Shown: positions 20,149-29,664, numbered from the stretch's first letter. The stretch is 64,000 nucleotides of DNA from Mycolicibacterium mucogenicum DSM 44124 (GCF_005670685.2 NZ_CP062008.1:1922001-1986000); one strand, 5' to 3'. Translations and numbers: made by a program. Notes: a model not told the origin generated them from the letters alone.

Positions 20149-20164
20149 GTTTCGCGGACGTTAC
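20149..20164 (-). promoter_or_regulatory. GlnR box upstream of glnA1
   Basis: On the minus strand GTAAC-N6-GAAAC, an exact match to the actinobacterial GlnR consensus GTNAC-N6-GAAAC. It is centred about 50 bases upstream of the predicted transcription start, a normal activator position. Confidence 0.75.
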
Positions 20165-20230
20165 GCGATCGGTGGTTCATGGAACCTCCGACCACACACC
20201 GCGCGGTTCGGTTGCACGAGCGCGCACGCC

Positions 20231-20236
20231 TATCCT
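20231..20236 (+). promoter_or_regulatory. -10 box TATCCT, leaderless RDD gene
   Basis: TATCCT ends 6 bases before the ATG at 20243, with no ribosome site; supports a leaderless transcript and this start codon. Confidence 0.55.
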
Positions 20237-20242
20237 GACACC

Positions 20243-20734
20243 ATGGCAGGTGCTGATGAATTTCGGCTCGGTTCGTGGCTGTCCGGGCCCGAATCGCAGC
20301 GCCCCGTTGATGAGTCTTCGTACCCGGGTAAAGCCCTCGGTCTGCCGGAATCCGGCCCCGGTTCCCTCGCCCGATTCGGCCGTCGATTCGCCGCGTTGTT
20401 GGTGGACTGGCTGATCTGCTACGGCCTCGGCACGCTGAGCGTGGTGTTCGGCGGCCTCAGCGAATACGAATACCAATACGTCTGGCACGGCACGCCCGCG
20501 GTGATCGCCTGGGTCGTCGTCGGCACGGTTTCGGTGCGGCTCTTCACCTTCACGCCGGGCCAGTTCGCACTGGGACTGCGCGTCGTGTCCGTCGGCCGCA
20601 GCCAGTACGTCGGAATCGGCCGCGCCTTCGTGCGAATGCTGCTGGTGCTGCTGGCCGTGCCCGCGCTGCTCACCGACGCCGACGGCCGCGGGCTGCAGGA
20701 CCGGCTGACCAACACCGCCGTCCTGCGCCGTTAA
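20243..20734 (+). CDS. RDD family membrane protein
   Basis: Integral membrane protein of 163 residues, same length as I recall for Rv2219A. After a polar N-terminus (about 40 residues) come the RDD helix RFGRRFAALLVDWLICYGLG, a second membrane segment VIAWVVVGTVSVRLFTF, the conserved TPGQFALGLRVVSV turn and a third segment VRMLLVLLAVPALLTD, ending in RGLQDRLTNT. Proposed roles for the family include transport or ion exchange; nothing here decides. The start at 20243 is fixed by the -10 box 6 bases upstream. Its stop TAA overlaps the stop of the convergent next gene. Confidence 0.88.
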   Translation: MAGADEFRLGSWLSGPESQRPVDESSYPGKALGLPESGPGSLARFGRRFAALLVDWLICYGLGTLSVVFGGLSEYEYQYVWHGTPAVIAWVVVGTVSVRLFTFTPGQFALGLRVVSVGRSQYVGIGRAFVRMLLVLLAVPALLTDADGRGLQDRLTNTAVLRR

Positions 20735-21366
20735 CCCGGCTGATCGAGCAGCGCGCGACCGTCGCCCTCGACCAGGCTCAGGTCGGGCTGCCGCCCGGAC
20801 GCGATCATCAGCAGTTCCTGGATCGGCCCGCGGATCGTCGGGCCGCGGCCACGCGACCAGGTGATGTCGGTCGCTTCCATTCGGACGCTTCGGAGCAGCC
20901 GACTCGTGCCCATGAGCGGTGCGAGCAGGCGCACCCGCTCCGTGGCGACGAGCGCCGCCTCGGGATCCATCGCCCGCGAGCGGCCGAGCGGGCGGACGAT
21001 GTCCTGGTGATGCAGCAGCGCGTCGATGAGCGGCTCGACCGTTGTCGTCGTGGGTACGTGGTGCGTGCTCGAGGAGAACGTCGCGAAGTCGGACAGGACG
21101 CTGCCGGCGGTCTGTTCGGCTCCCAGCCGTTTCACCTCGCGGAAGATCATGGTGTTGTAGCTCCGGCCGAGGTTGCGCATCGTCATCTCGGCCAGTTGGC
21201 GCCAGCCGATCTGCGGCGTGGAGATCACGTGGGCCGCGACGTCCAGCACGGTCCAGCCGGGGCAGAGCGTGTCATGGCTCCAGTCGCCGTCGTCCAGCTC
21301 TGCCAGCGTCGTCGCCAGTGCCGCGCGCTCGGCGTGGATGTGCCGCCACAAAGTTGCTTTGTCCAC
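20731..21366 (-). CDS. Maleylpyruvate isomerase-like, mycothiol-dependent family (DinB fold)
   Basis: Four-helix DinB-fold protein of 211 residues. The N-terminal segment LAELDDGDWSHDTLCPGWTVLDVAAHV is the typical opening of the family, with the conserved His of VAAHV and HHQD (residue about 115) as probable metal ligands. Family members isomerise or conjugate small molecules using mycothiol; the substrate here is unknown. The GTG at 21366 (VDKATLW) follows GAGGCGGGACC; the frame beyond it enters a hairpin and is not coding. Stop codons of this gene and the RDD gene overlap on TTAA (20731-20734). Confidence 0.8.
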   Translation of the reverse strand: MDKATLWRHIHAERAALATTLAELDDGDWSHDTLCPGWTVLDVAAHVISTPQIGWRQLAEMTMRNLGRSYNTMIFREVKRLGAEQTAGSVLSDFATFSSSTHHVPTTTTVEPLIDALLHHQDIVRPLGRSRAMDPEAALVATERVRLLAPLMGTSRLLRSVRMEATDITWSRGRGPTIRGPIQELLMIASGRQPDLSLVEGDGRALLDQPG

Positions 21367-21386
21367 GGTCCCGCCTCTTCCCGGTG

Positions 21387-21441
21387 AGGGATTTGTGCAC
21401 GATTTTCCGCGCTGACCGCGGAAAATCGTGCACAAATCCCT
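21387..21441 (-). terminator. 24-bp perfect hairpin after the DUF4191 gene
   Basis: Arms 21387-21410 and 21418-21441 pair without mismatch around a 7-base loop. The stem includes the last bases of the DUF4191 stop codon, so termination should be tight. It also insulates the next gene on the same strand. Confidence 0.75.
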
Positions 21442-22195
21442 ACTTACGACGTGCGGTGCGCTGCATGCCCTTCATCTTGGCGCCGGCGGGCAGCGGACCC
21501 TTGGGCAGACCGCCGGGGCCCAGCTTGGAACCCAGGGCGGCGAGACGCGACTCGAGCGCGTCCATCTGCTTGGTGGTGATGTTGGCGGGCAGCTTGGTCA
21601 GGTGCCGTTCCAGCTTGGCCAGCGGCACCTGGTCCTCCTCGTTGCCGACCACGATGGTGTAGATCGGCACCTCGCCGACCAGTCGTGCGGTGCGCTTCTT
21701 CTCCTGCGCCAGAAGCGGTTTCAGGCGCTGCGGCGAACCCTCGCCGACGAAGATCACACCCGGCCGGCCGACCACCCGGTGCACGGCATCGAAGCTGCCG
21801 GTGGCGGCGACGCCCTGCGTGACCCGCCACTGGCCGCGCATGTTGTCCAGCGCCCAGGCCGCCGCGCCGGTCTGGCCATCAGCCTTGCTGTAGACCGACT
21901 TCTGCGCCCGCCGGCCGAAGATGATGAACGCGATCAGCGCGCCGAGCAGCACACCCAGGATGGGCAGCGTGATCCAGCTGAATATGCCACCGGAGTACGC
22001 GGCCATCGCGACGGCGAGCGCCACGATCAGGACGAACGCGCCGATCATGTACGGCAGCAGCCGCTTGTCCTCTTTGCGCTGAATCTGGAACGCCTGCCAG
22101 AGCTGGGCGCGGCGCTGCTTCGAGGCGGCCTTGCGGGCCGCCTTCGCCTCGGCCTTCGCAGCCTTCACAGCGGCAGGATTGGTGGTCTTCGCCAT
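21440..22195 (-). CDS. DUF4191 membrane protein (Rv2219-like)
   Basis: Conserved actinobacterial membrane protein, 251 residues (Rv2219 is about 250). A Lys/Ala-rich cytoplasmic N-terminus (residues 1-40) is followed by two adjacent membrane segments (about 48-66 and 74-92), then a long soluble C-terminus with VHRVVGRPGVIFVGEG and a basic tail. It lies 15 bases downstream of lipA on the same strand, in the lipB-lipA operon. Function unknown; the conserved link with lipoylation genes is suggestive only. Confidence 0.86.
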   Translation of the reverse strand: MAKTTNPAAVKAAKAEAKAARKAASKQRRAQLWQAFQIQRKEDKRLLPYMIGAFVLIVALAVAMAAYSGGIFSWITLPILGVLLGALIAFIIFGRRAQKSVYSKADGQTGAAAWALDNMRGQWRVTQGVAATGSFDAVHRVVGRPGVIFVGEGSPQRLKPLLAQEKKRTARLVGEVPIYTIVVGNEEDQVPLAKLERHLTKLPANITTKQMDALESRLAALGSKLGPGGLPKGPLPAGAKMKGMQRTARRK

Positions 22196-22210
22196 GCCAC
22201 CAGGATAGAT

Positions 22211-23143
22211 TCAGGAAACCGGTGGCCGTAACCGGGCAGCCTGGGCGTACAGCTTCCCGGCCCGGTAGGACGACCGGACCAGCGGTCCGGCCAGGACGCC
22301 GGCGAACCCGAGACCCTCCGCGAACTGCTGGTGCTCGACGAATTCCTCCGGCCGCACCCACCGCTCGACGGGGTGGTGCCGCGGCGACGGACGCAGGTAC
22401 TGCGTGATGGTGACGATGTCGCAGCCCGCGTCGTACAGGTCCTGCAGGGCCACCCGGATTTCCTCGGGCGTCTCACCCATGCCGAGGATCAGGTTGCTCT
22501 TGGTCACCAGGCCGTAGTCGCGGGCGGCGGTGATGACGCCCAGGCTCCGCTCGTAGCGGAACGCCGGGCGGATGCGCTTGAAGATGCGCGGCACGGTTTC
22601 GACGTTGTGCGCGAACACTTCCGGGCGCGAGTCGAAGACCTCCTCGAGCAGTGCGGGCACGCCGTTGAAGTCGGGCGCCAGCAGCTCGACACCGGTGTTC
22701 GGGTTGAGTGCGTGGATCTGGCGGACCGTCTCGGCGTACAGCCAGGCGCCGCCGTCGGGCAGGTCGTCGCGGGCCACGCCGGTGATGGTGGAGTACCGCA
22801 GGCCCATGGTATGCACGCTCTCGGCGACCCGGCGCGGCTCGTCACGGTCCAGGTCGGCGGGCTTGCCGGTGTCGATCTGGCAGAAGTCGCAGCGGCGCGT
22901 GCACTGCTCGCCGCCGATGAGGAAGGTGGCTTCGCGGTCCTCCCAGCATTCGTAGATGTTGGGGCAGCCGGCCTCTTCGCACACCGTGTGCAGGCCCTCG
23001 CGCTTGACCAGGCTCTTGAGGTCCTTGTACTCGGGGCCCATCTTGAGCTTGGTCTTGATCCACGGCGGCTTGCGCTCGATCGGCGTCTCCGCGTTGCGGA
23101 CCTCCAGGCGGAGCAGCTTGCGGTTACCGGGATCGACGCTCAT
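22211..23143 (-). CDS. lipA: Lipoyl synthase (radical SAM)
   Basis: Inserts two sulfur atoms into protein-bound octanoyl groups to make lipoate for E2 and GcvH proteins. The 310-residue protein has the auxiliary Fe-S cluster cysteines 55, 60 and 66 ([12 protein letters not shown]) and the radical-SAM CxxxCxxC at 81, 85 and 88 (CTRRCDFC). The C-terminal RSSYRAG supplies the Ser ligand. Start ATG 23143 overlaps the lipB stop as ATGA, so the genes are translationally coupled. A likely client, DlaT, is encoded 1.6 kb away. Confidence 0.97.
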   Translation of the reverse strand: MSVDPGNRKLLRLEVRNAETPIERKPPWIKTKLKMGPEYKDLKSLVKREGLHTVCEEAGCPNIYECWEDREATFLIGGEQCTRRCDFCQIDTGKPADLDRDEPRRVAESVHTMGLRYSTITGVARDDLPDGGAWLYAETVRQIHALNPNTGVELLAPDFNGVPALLEEVFDSRPEVFAHNVETVPRIFKRIRPAFRYERSLGVITAARDYGLVTKSNLILGMGETPEEIRVALQDLYDAGCDIVTITQYLRPSPRHHPVERWVRPEEFVEHQQFAEGLGFAGVLAGPLVRSSYRAGKLYAQAARLRPPVS

Positions 23144-23832
23144 GGTGTCGATGTTAGTGCCGCGGCGCCGAGCGCCTTGTCGGACGTAGCGCCGAGTGCC
23201 GCGCACACCGCCGATGCCACCCGGTCGATGACGTCCTCGGGCGTGATCTCGCGGCCCAGCTCCTTCGTCAGCGACGTGACGCCCGCGTCGGCGATGCCGC
23301 ACGGGACGATGCCGCCGAACGCGCGCAGGTCGCAGTTGCAGTTCAGGGAGAAGCCGTGCAGCGTCGTGCCGCGGGCGACGCGGATGCCGATGGCGGCGAT
23401 CTTGCGTTCGGGCCGCAGGCCGTCGGCCGGCAACCACACGCCGGACCGGCCGTCCACCCGGATGGTCTCCAGACCGAGCTCGGCGCACACCGACATCAGC
23501 GCATCCTCAAGCAGCCGAACGAATTTCACCACGTCGAGCGGCTGTGCCAGGCCGATGATCGGATAGCCCACCAGCTGCCCGGGACCGTGCCACGTGATCT
23601 TGCCGCCGCGGTCGGTGTCGATGACGGGAGTGCCGTCGACCGGCCGCTCGTGCGGTTCGGTGCGGCGTCCGGCCGTGTAGACGGGCGGGTGCTCGAGTAG
23701 CAGCAGCGTGTCGTTGCCGCGCTCGTCGGAACGGGCGGCGGCGAGCTCGCGCTGGAGGTCCCAGGCGTCGTTGTAGTCGATGGTGCCCAGGCGGCGCACG
23801 TCGATCGGGCCGCCGGCAGATCGGATCGTCAC
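23140..23832 (-). CDS. lipB: Lipoyl(octanoyl) transferase
   Basis: Moves octanoyl from acyl-carrier protein to lipoyl domains, the step before LipA. 230 residues. The catalytic Cys178 ([12 protein letters not shown]) and Lys144 ([11 protein letters not shown]) of the Cys/Lys dyad are in place, with [16 protein letters not shown] and RVDGRSGVW. The GTG start at 23832 is supported by a -10 box 7 bases upstream (leaderless). First gene of lipB-lipA-DUF4191. Confidence 0.96.
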   Translation of the reverse strand: MTIRSAGGPIDVRRLGTIDYNDAWDLQRELAAARSDERGNDTLLLLEHPPVYTAGRRTEPHERPVDGTPVIDTDRGGKITWHGPGQLVGYPIIGLAQPLDVVKFVRLLEDALMSVCAELGLETIRVDGRSGVWLPADGLRPERKIAAIGIRVARGTTLHGFSLNCNCDLRAFGGIVPCGIADAGVTSLTKELGREITPEDVIDRVASAVCAALGATSDKALGAAALTSTP

Positions 23833-23839
23833 CGAATTG

Positions 23840-23845
23840 ACGCTA
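23840..23845 (-). promoter_or_regulatory. -10 box TAGCGT, leaderless lipB
   Basis: On the minus strand TAGCGT ends 7 bases before the GTG of lipB. Confidence 0.5.
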
Positions 23846-23857
23846 CGCCTGCCGGAG

Positions 23858-24766
23858 TCACGCTGCGTTGGGGGCGGTGACGTACGACAGCGCCTCGCCG
23901 ATGGTGCGCTGATGGAACTCGAAGCCGGCGTCCTCCAGCGCGGCCGGAATGGCCCGCTGGCCGCCGAGCAGTCCCTCCTCGGCGAACTCGCCGAGCGCGG
24001 CGCGCAGCGCGAAACCGGGCATCAGCAGCGGGGTGGGGCGGTGCAGGGCGCGTCCCAGTGCCTCGGTGAACTCGCCGTTGGTCACCGGCGCCGGGCCCGT
24101 CAGATTCAGCGGGCCGGACAGGTCGTCGTGATTCAGCGCGAACAGCAGGGCCCGCACCTCGTCCTCGAGCGTGATCCACGGCATGTACTGGCGCCCACTG
24201 CCCAGCCGGGCACCGAGGCCGAGCCCGAAGACCGGACGGAGCCGGGCCAGCATGCCGCCCGCCGGTGCCAGCACCAGGCCGGTGCGCGCGAGCACGACCC
24301 GGACACCGGCGTCGGCGGCCGGCCGCGTGGCGGCCTCCCAGTCCAGGCAGAGCCGGGCCAGGAAGCCCGTGCCGGCGGGGGACTGCTCGTCGGCGATCCG
24401 GTCCCGCGTATTGCCATAGAAGCCAACGGCACTGGCGTTGATGAGCACTGGCACCCCGGCGTCGACGACGGCGTCGGTGAGCACCTCGGTGGGGACGATC
24501 CGGCTGTCACGCAGGCTCTGCTTGAACGCTCCCGACCAACGGCGGGACCCGATGCTCACCCCACACAGGTTGACCACGGCATCGACGTCGCGCAGTGCGC
24601 GCCAGTCGAAGTCGCCGGCGTCGGGGTTCCAGTAGACCTCGTCGGCGTTGGCCGGCTGGCGGCGCACGATGCGCACCACCCGATGGTCGGTCGCGCGCAG
24701 CGCCGACACCAGTGCGGAACCGATGAGTCCCGACGAGCCCGCGATGGCTATGACCGCGTGCGCCAT
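23858..24766 (-). CDS. TIGR01777-type NAD(P)-binding epimerase/oxidoreductase
   Basis: Extended short-chain dehydrogenase-like protein, 302 residues, equivalent in position to Rv2216. The Rossmann motif [16 protein letters not shown] is at residue 6-21. [24 protein letters not shown] (with the family's altered catalytic Tyr context) and [14 protein letters not shown] follow, and a DUF1731-like C-terminus [21 protein letters not shown] ends it. ATG 24766 lies 4 bases after the dlaT stop, so they form an operon. The product catalysed is unknown; family members are sometimes linked to cell division inhibitor SulA by name only. Confidence 0.88.
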   Translation of the reverse strand: MAHAVIAIAGSSGLIGSALVSALRATDHRVVRIVRRQPANADEVYWNPDAGDFDWRALRDVDAVVNLCGVSIGSRRWSGAFKQSLRDSRIVPTEVLTDAVVDAGVPVLINASAVGFYGNTRDRIADEQSPAGTGFLARLCLDWEAATRPAADAGVRVVLARTGLVLAPAGGMLARLRPVFGLGLGARLGSGRQYMPWITLEDEVRALLFALNHDDLSGPLNLTGPAPVTNGEFTEALGRALHRPTPLLMPGFALRAALGEFAEEGLLGGQRAIPAALEDAGFEFHQRTIGEALSYVTAPNAA

Positions 24767-24770
24767 GGGA

Positions 24771-26561
24771 TTACAGCCCCAGGTCGGCCTCGAACGCACC
24801 CTCTTCGAGACGACGTTTGATGGTGGTCACGAACCGTCCGGCGTCGGCGCCGTCGATCAGGCGGTGGTCGTAGGTCAGCGGCAGGTAGCAGACCGACCGG
24901 ACGCCGATCGACTCGTTGCCGCCCTCGTCCACGACGACGCGCGGCCGCTTGACGATGGCACCGGTGCCGAGCATGGCCGCCTGCGGCGGAACCAGGATCG
25001 GGGTGTCGAACAGGGCGCCCTGGCTGCCGATGTTGGTGATGGTGAAGGTGCCGCCGGCCAGCTCGTCGGGCCGCAGGTTGCCCGAGCGGGCACGGTCGGC
25101 GATGTCGACGATCGCGCGGGCGAGGCCACCGAGGGACAGGTCACCGGCGTTGTGCACGACCGGCGACAGCAGGCCCTGCTCGGTGTCCACCGCGAAGCCG
25201 AGGTGCTCGGCGTCGTAGTAGGTGATCTCCTTGGTTTCCTCGTTATAGCTGGCGTTGACGTTCGGGTGGATCTTCAACGCGTCGATCACCGCGCGGGCGA
25301 TGAACGGCAGGTAGGTCAGGTTCACACCCTCGCGCTCGGCGAACGAGTTCTTGGCGCGCGCCCGCAGCGAGACGATGCGCGTCATGTCGACCTCGTGGGT
25401 CTGCGTCAGCTGCGCCGTGGTCTGCAGCGACTCGCGCGTCTTCTTGGCCGTGATCTGACGGATCCGGGTGGCCTTCTGCGTGGTGCCACGCAGGTGCGCC
25501 AGGGCCGGTGCCGGCGCGGCGGCCGGGGCCTTGGCGGCCGGAGCTGCCGGGGCGGCAGCGGGTGCGGCGGCGGCAGGTGCGGCCGGCGCCTTGGCGGCCT
25601 CGGCCGCGGCGAGCACGTCCTGCTTGCGGATGCGACCACCGACACCGGTGCCCTGCACCGAAGCGAGGTCAACGTTGTTCTCGGCAGCCAACTTTCGCAC
25701 CAGCGGGGTGACGTACGGGCTGGCGTCGTCGGACGGGGCGGACGGCGCGGCCGGAGCTGCGGCCGCGGGGGCCGGGGCAGCCGGGGCGGGAGTGGGCGCG
25801 GGGGCCGGCGGCGGGGTGGGTGCGGCCGGGGCCGGGGGAGCCGGAGGCGGCGTCGGTGCGGCGGCGGGCTCTGGTGCCGAAGCCGGCGCCGGAGTGGCCG
25901 GGGCTGGAGCGGCGGCCGGAGCCGAACCGGCGGCACCGATCTTGGCGAGCTCGCCACCGATGGACACGACGTCGTCCTCGTCGGCGGTGATGGACAGCAA
26001 CACGCCGGCGACCGGCGACGGGATTTCGGTGTCGACCTTGTCGGTCGAGACCTCGACCAGCGGCTCGTCGACCTCGACGGAGTCGCCGACCTTCTTGAGC
26101 CAGCGGGTGACGGTGCCCTCGGTGACTGACTCGCCGAGCGTCGGCATCACGATCGAGGTGGCGTCGGTCGCGTCGGAGGCTGCCGGGGCGGGAGCCGAAG
26201 CGGGCGCGGGAGCGGGAGTTTCGGGGGCCGGAGCCGGAGCCGCTGCAGCGGGCTCGGGGGCCGGGGTGGGCTCCGGCGCGGGCGCCGCGGCGGGCTCGGG
26301 GGCCGACGGTGCGGGGGCCTCTCCGGCCTCACCGATGACGGCGAGCTCGCCGCCGATCTCGACCACGTCGTCTTCCTGCGCGACGATCTTGGTCAGGACA
26401 CCGGCTGCCGGCGACGGGATTTCGGTGTCGACCTTGTCGGTGGACACCTCGAGCAGGGGCTCGTCGACCGCGACGGTGTCGCCCTCCTGCTTGAGCCATC
26501 GAGTGACGGTCCCCTCGGTAACGCTCTCACCGAGTGCGGGCATCTGGACGGAGATGGCCAT
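24771..26561 (-). CDS. dlaT: Dihydrolipoamide acyltransferase (E2) of pyruvate dehydrogenase / peroxynitrite reductase
   Basis: E2 core enzyme, often labelled sucB. 596 residues with two N-terminal lipoyl domains, each with [10 protein letters not shown] (lipoyl Lys43 and Lys175). These are joined by long Ala/Pro linkers (about 80-135 and 205-285), then a peripheral subunit-binding domain ([19 protein letters not shown], near 290) and the catalytic acyltransferase domain ending in [15 protein letters not shown] (His/Asp motif). In M. tuberculosis DlaT serves PDH and, with Lpd, AhpD and AhpC, antioxidant defence. It is slightly longer than the 553 residues I recall, because of the linkers. GAGGAG ribosome site. 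Confidence 0.94.
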   Translation of the reverse strand: MAISVQMPALGESVTEGTVTRWLKQEGDTVAVDEPLLEVSTDKVDTEIPSPAAGVLTKIVAQEDDVVEIGGELAVIGEAGEAPAPSAPEPAAAPAPEPTPAPEPAAAAPAPAPETPAPAPASAPAPAASDATDATSIVMPTLGESVTEGTVTRWLKKVGDSVEVDEPLVEVSTDKVDTEIPSPVAGVLLSITADEDDVVSIGGELAKIGAAGSAPAAAPAPATPAPASAPEPAAAPTPPPAPPAPAAPTPPPAPAPTPAPAAPAPAAAAPAAPSAPSDDASPYVTPLVRKLAAENNVDLASVQGTGVGGRIRKQDVLAAAEAAKAPAAPAAAAPAAAPAAPAAKAPAAAPAPALAHLRGTTQKATRIRQITAKKTRESLQTTAQLTQTHEVDMTRIVSLRARAKNSFAEREGVNLTYLPFIARAVIDALKIHPNVNASYNEETKEITYYDAEHLGFAVDTEQGLLSPVVHNAGDLSLGGLARAIVDIADRARSGNLRPDELAGGTFTITNIGSQGALFDTPILVPPQAAMLGTGAIVKRPRVVVDEGGNESIGVRSVCYLPLTYDHRLIDGADAGRFVTTIKRRLEEGAFEADLGL

Positions 26562-26668
26562 TACGTTGACTCCTCGAAAAGTCGCTCGTCACTTCGAATG
26601 TCTACAGAGCCCATCCTGTCATGCTCGCGCAGTCGAGGAGGGGCGGGTCGGGACTTTGTCCCGCTGTG

Positions 26669-26696
26669 TTGACACCCTCGCTGAGCAGGCTACTGT
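26669..26696 (+). promoter_or_regulatory. Near-consensus promoter of the EphD-like gene
   Basis: TTGACA (26669-26674), 16-base spacer, TACTGT (26691-26696). The best -35 in the window; predicted leader about 43 bases. Confidence 0.6.
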
Positions 26697-26746
26697 CGCA
26701 TTCAAACCAGTACCGGCGGTACGGGATACTTTGAGGTCAGGCGGGT

Positions 26747-27688
26747 GTGGCGATGCAGTTTGTGGACAGTGCCGACGGGACGCGGATCGCGACCTACGAA
26801 GAGGGCAACCCCGACGGCCCGGTGATGGTGCTGGTACACGGCTGGCCGGACTCGCACGACATGTGGGACGCCACGGTGCCGCACCTCGCCGACACGTACC
26901 GGGTGATCCGCTACGACAACCGCGGATCGCGCAATTCCGGTGTGCCCAAGAAGGTTTCGTCGTACACCATGGCGCATTACGCCGACGACTTCGCGGCCGT
27001 CATCGCCGCCTTGGCGCCCGGCGAGAAGGTCCACGTCCTGGCCCACGACTGGGGCTCGGTCGGCATCTGGGAGTACCTGTCGCGACCGGATTCGGTGGAC
27101 CGCGTCGCGTCGTTCACCTCGACCTCGGGGCCGAGCGCCGACCACACCCGGCGCTTCATCATGGAGGGTCTCAAGCGCCCGTATCGGCCGGTGCGGTTCC
27201 TGCAATCGGTGTCGCAGTTCCTGCGGTTGACGTATCAGGGTTTCTTCTCGATCCCGCTCGTGGCTCGAGTCCTGGTGCGCGCCAGCGTGCCGACCATCAT
27301 CCCCCAGTTGCTCAAGCGTCTCGATGGCATGTCCGACAACCAGATTCGGCATTCGGACACCTTTGCGACCGACGCCGCGAACAGCCTCAAGGTGTACCCG
27401 GCCAACTACTGGCGCACCCTGTTCAAGGGCCGGCGCGACCACTACGTCAGGGTTCCCGTGCAGGTGATCGTCAACCGCGGAGACCAGTTCGTGCGCCCGT
27501 ACCTGTACGACGAGACGCCCCAATGGGTCTCGCAGCTGTGGCGCCGGGACATCGAGTCGGGGCACTGGTCGCCGATGTCGCATCCGGAGCTGCTCGCCAC
27601 CGCCGCCCGTGAACTCGCCGAGCACGTGACCGGCGCCGCGCCCACGCCGGAGCTGCAGCTGGCTCAGGTCGGCAGCAAAGCCGGCTAG
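26747..27688 (+). CDS. EphD-like alpha/beta hydrolase (hydrolase half only)
   Basis: Predicted epoxide hydrolase, 313 residues. Family motifs: oxyanion segment VHGWPDSHDMWD, nucleophile elbow AHDWGSVG (Asp in the HDWG context, typical of epoxide hydrolases), and catalytic His in SGHWSPMSHP. M. tuberculosis EphD (Rv2214c), from memory about 590 residues, carries a C-terminal short-chain dehydrogenase domain that is absent here: the frame stops at 27688 and the next gene runs the other way. EphD acts on epoxy-mycolic acids. GTG 26747 or ATG 26753 could start it. Confidence 0.85.
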   Translation: MAMQFVDSADGTRIATYEEGNPDGPVMVLVHGWPDSHDMWDATVPHLADTYRVIRYDNRGSRNSGVPKKVSSYTMAHYADDFAAVIAALAPGEKVHVLAHDWGSVGIWEYLSRPDSVDRVASFTSTSGPSADHTRRFIMEGLKRPYRPVRFLQSVSQFLRLTYQGFFSIPLVARVLVRASVPTIIPQLLKRLDGMSDNQIRHSDTFATDAANSLKVYPANYWRTLFKGRRDHYVRVPVQVIVNRGDQFVRPYLYDETPQWVSQLWRRDIESGHWSPMSHPELLATAARELAEHVTGAAPTPELQLAQVGSKAG

Positions 27689-27704
27689 GTCCGTTCGGCC
27701 GGCG

Positions 27705-28052
27705 TCAGGGGTGGTCGCCGTTGACGTTGACGTTGTGCGTGACCTCGCCCTCGTGGTTCACGTTCACGTTGACGGTGGGATTGCAGGCCGGGTTCTGGAA
27801 CGCGACGCTGTCGCACGGCATGCCGTTGTTGTAGAACAGCCCGCCACCGTTGTTGTCGCCGTTGTCGAACCCGGGGTCGCACTGATCGTCGCCGCCCAGC
27901 CGATCGATGACGTTCCGGAAGGGACACAACTGGTCGGCGATGATGTCCTCGTCTTCGGGATCGGCCAGCGCCTGCGCGGCGCCGCCTACTCCGGCTAATT
28001 CCATGCCGATAACGGTGGCTGTGACGGCAGCCGCCTGAATCAACTTATTCAT
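27705..28052 (-). CDS. Small secreted Asn-rich protein, unknown function
   Basis: 115 residues. Signal peptide from ATG 28052 (MNKLIQAAAVTATVIGMELAG...) with likely cleavage after ALA-DP near residue 31. The mature part is acidic, has three Cys (CPF, QCDP, MPC) plus a fourth in NPACNP, and a Gly/Asn stretch DNGDNNGGG. It ends with the repeated motif NVNVN (NVNVNHEG and NVNVNGDH). I know no named family. The upstream frame beyond the signal peptide is not signal-like and was excluded. Convergent with the EphD-like gene, 16 bases apart. Confidence 0.7.
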   Translation of the reverse strand: MNKLIQAAAVTATVIGMELAGVGGAAQALADPEDEDIIADQLCPFRNVIDRLGGDDQCDPGFDNGDNNGGGLFYNNGMPCDSVAFQNPACNPTVNVNVNHEGEVTHNVNVNGDHP

Positions 28053-28091
28053 GCAGGAATTTTGGGCCGTTGAGCGGGCATGCGCGCCGAA

Positions 28092-28126
28092 AATGCGGTA
28101 ACTGGAGCTGATCCAGCTACCGCATT
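28092..28126 (-). terminator. 15-bp hairpin after pepB
   Basis: Arms 28092-28106 and 28112-28126. On the minus strand the single irregular pair becomes G-U, so the stem is complete in that direction, followed by TTTTC. It lies 18 bases beyond the pepB stop. Confidence 0.7.
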
Positions 28127-28144
28127 GTCGCCGTCTTGGCGGAC

Positions 28145-29650
28145 CTAGCCGTTGGCGGCGATGTCCTCCAAGACCGCGAACATGGTCCGGGTCGGGACGC
28201 CGGTGCCGCCCTTGCCGGTGTAGCCCCAGGGGCCGCCGGTGTTGTAGGCCGGGCCGGCGACGTCGAGGTGCGCCCACTGCACGCCGTCGGCGACGAACTC
28301 GCGCAGGTACACCCCGGCCACCAGCATGCCGGCGTTGCGCGCGCCGCTGACGTTCGCCAGGTCGGCGACCGTCGACTTCAGGTCGTCCTTGAGCTCCTCG
28401 GGCAGCGGCATCGCCCAGGCGTTCTCGCCGACTCCCTGCGACAGCTTGGCCACCCGGTCGCGGAACTCGTCGCTACCCATGACGCCCGGGGTACGCGTGC
28501 CGAGCGCCACGAGCTGCGCGCCGGTCAGCGTCGACGTCTCGATCAGATAGTCGGGATTGTCCTCGCAGGCGCGGACGATGGCGTCGGCCAGGATCAGCCG
28601 GCCCTCGGCGTCGGTGTTGAGCACCTCGATGGTGGTGCCGCCGTACTGGGTCAGGACGTCGCCGGGCCGCTGCGCCGTCGACGACGGCATGTTCTCGGCC
28701 ATGGGCACGGTGGCGGTGACGTCGACCGCCAGCTTCTGGCGCGCCGCCAGCACGACGGTCGCGATGACGGCCGCGGCACCGCCCATGTCGGAGGTCATGT
28801 GGTGCATGTTGGCGGCCGGCTTGATCGAGATGCCGCCGGTGTCGAAGGTGATGCCCTTGCCCACCAGCGCCACCTTCTTGGCGTCCTTCTTGCCGGAACG
28901 GTAGGTCAGCCGCACCAGGCGCGGCCCGCGGGACGAGCCTTTGCCGACGCCCACGATGCCGCCGAATCCGGCGTCCTCCAGTTCCTTCTTGCCCAGCACC
29001 TCCACCTCGAGGCCCGCCGACTTGCCCAAAGCCTTTGCGCGCTTGGCGAATTCGCCCGGGTACAGGTGGCTCGGCGGGGTGTTGACGAAGTCGCGGGCGG
29101 TCGCCACGGCGGTCGCGACGTCGACGCCCCGGGCCGCGGCGGTCTCGGCGTCGTCAGCGGTGGACAGCACCGTCAGCGCCGTCAGGCCGGCCTCCTTCGG
29201 GGCGGTCTTGGCGCTGCGGAATTCGGAGAAACGGTAGGCACCGAGGATCAGGCCCTCGACGGTCGCCGCCACATCCAGCTCGGACAGCGTGGTCACGACC
29301 GTCTCGGTGCCGTTGAGGGAGCGCGCCGCCACGCCTGCGGCGCGGCGGATGACGTCGGCCGGCCACTCGTCGCGGTCCTTGCCGAGGCCGACCGTCAGCA
29401 CGCTGGCGACCGGCAGCGACGGGACGAGTACGCGGGTCACCTGCTCGGTCGAGCCCTTCGCGCCCAGGGCCTTCAGTGTCACCTCGATCTCACCGGTGGC
29501 TTCGGCGTCCAGGAACGGGTTGGCCACGACCGTGGCCTCGTCGTTGTCGCCGGTGATGACCGGCACGATCAGCACCGCGGCGTCCAGATCGGACGGCAGG
29601 GCGGATGCGACGGTGACGGCGGGGGACTGGTAACCGGGTGCGCTGCTCAC
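28145..29650 (-). CDS. pepB: Leucyl aminopeptidase (M17)
   Basis: Cytosolic two-metal aminopeptidase; 501 residues from the GTG at 29650. The metal-binding block reads [18 protein letters not shown] and SDMGGAAAV, followed by [13 protein letters not shown], all hallmark M17 residues (Lys, Asp, Asp, Glu). I chose GTG 29650 because it gives [10 protein letters not shown], matching the start I recall for Rv2213, and has AGGGTGG in front. The alternative GTG at 29668 overlaps the cyclase stop as GTGA. It is downstream of the cyclase in the same direction. Confidence 0.94.
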   Translation of the reverse strand: MSSAPGYQSPAVTVASALPSDLDAAVLIVPVITGDNDEATVVANPFLDAEATGEIEVTLKALGAKGSTEQVTRVLVPSLPVASVLTVGLGKDRDEWPADVIRRAAGVAARSLNGTETVVTTLSELDVAATVEGLILGAYRFSEFRSAKTAPKEAGLTALTVLSTADDAETAAARGVDVATAVATARDFVNTPPSHLYPGEFAKRAKALGKSAGLEVEVLGKKELEDAGFGGIVGVGKGSSRGPRLVRLTYRSGKKDAKKVALVGKGITFDTGGISIKPAANMHHMTSDMGGAAAVIATVVLAARQKLAVDVTATVPMAENMPSSTAQRPGDVLTQYGGTTIEVLNTDAEGRLILADAIVRACEDNPDYLIETSTLTGAQLVALGTRTPGVMGSDEFRDRVAKLSQGVGENAWAMPLPEELKDDLKSTVADLANVSGARNAGMLVAGVYLREFVADGVQWAHLDVAGPAYNTGGPWGYTGKGGTGVPTRTMFAVLEDIAANG

Positions 29651-29664
29651 CAGGCCCACCCTAG

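Noticed and set aside
25490..26340. GCC/GGC-rich repeats inside dlaT as a repeat array
   Set aside because: These encode the Ala/Pro linkers between lipoyl and binding domains, normal for E2 proteins.
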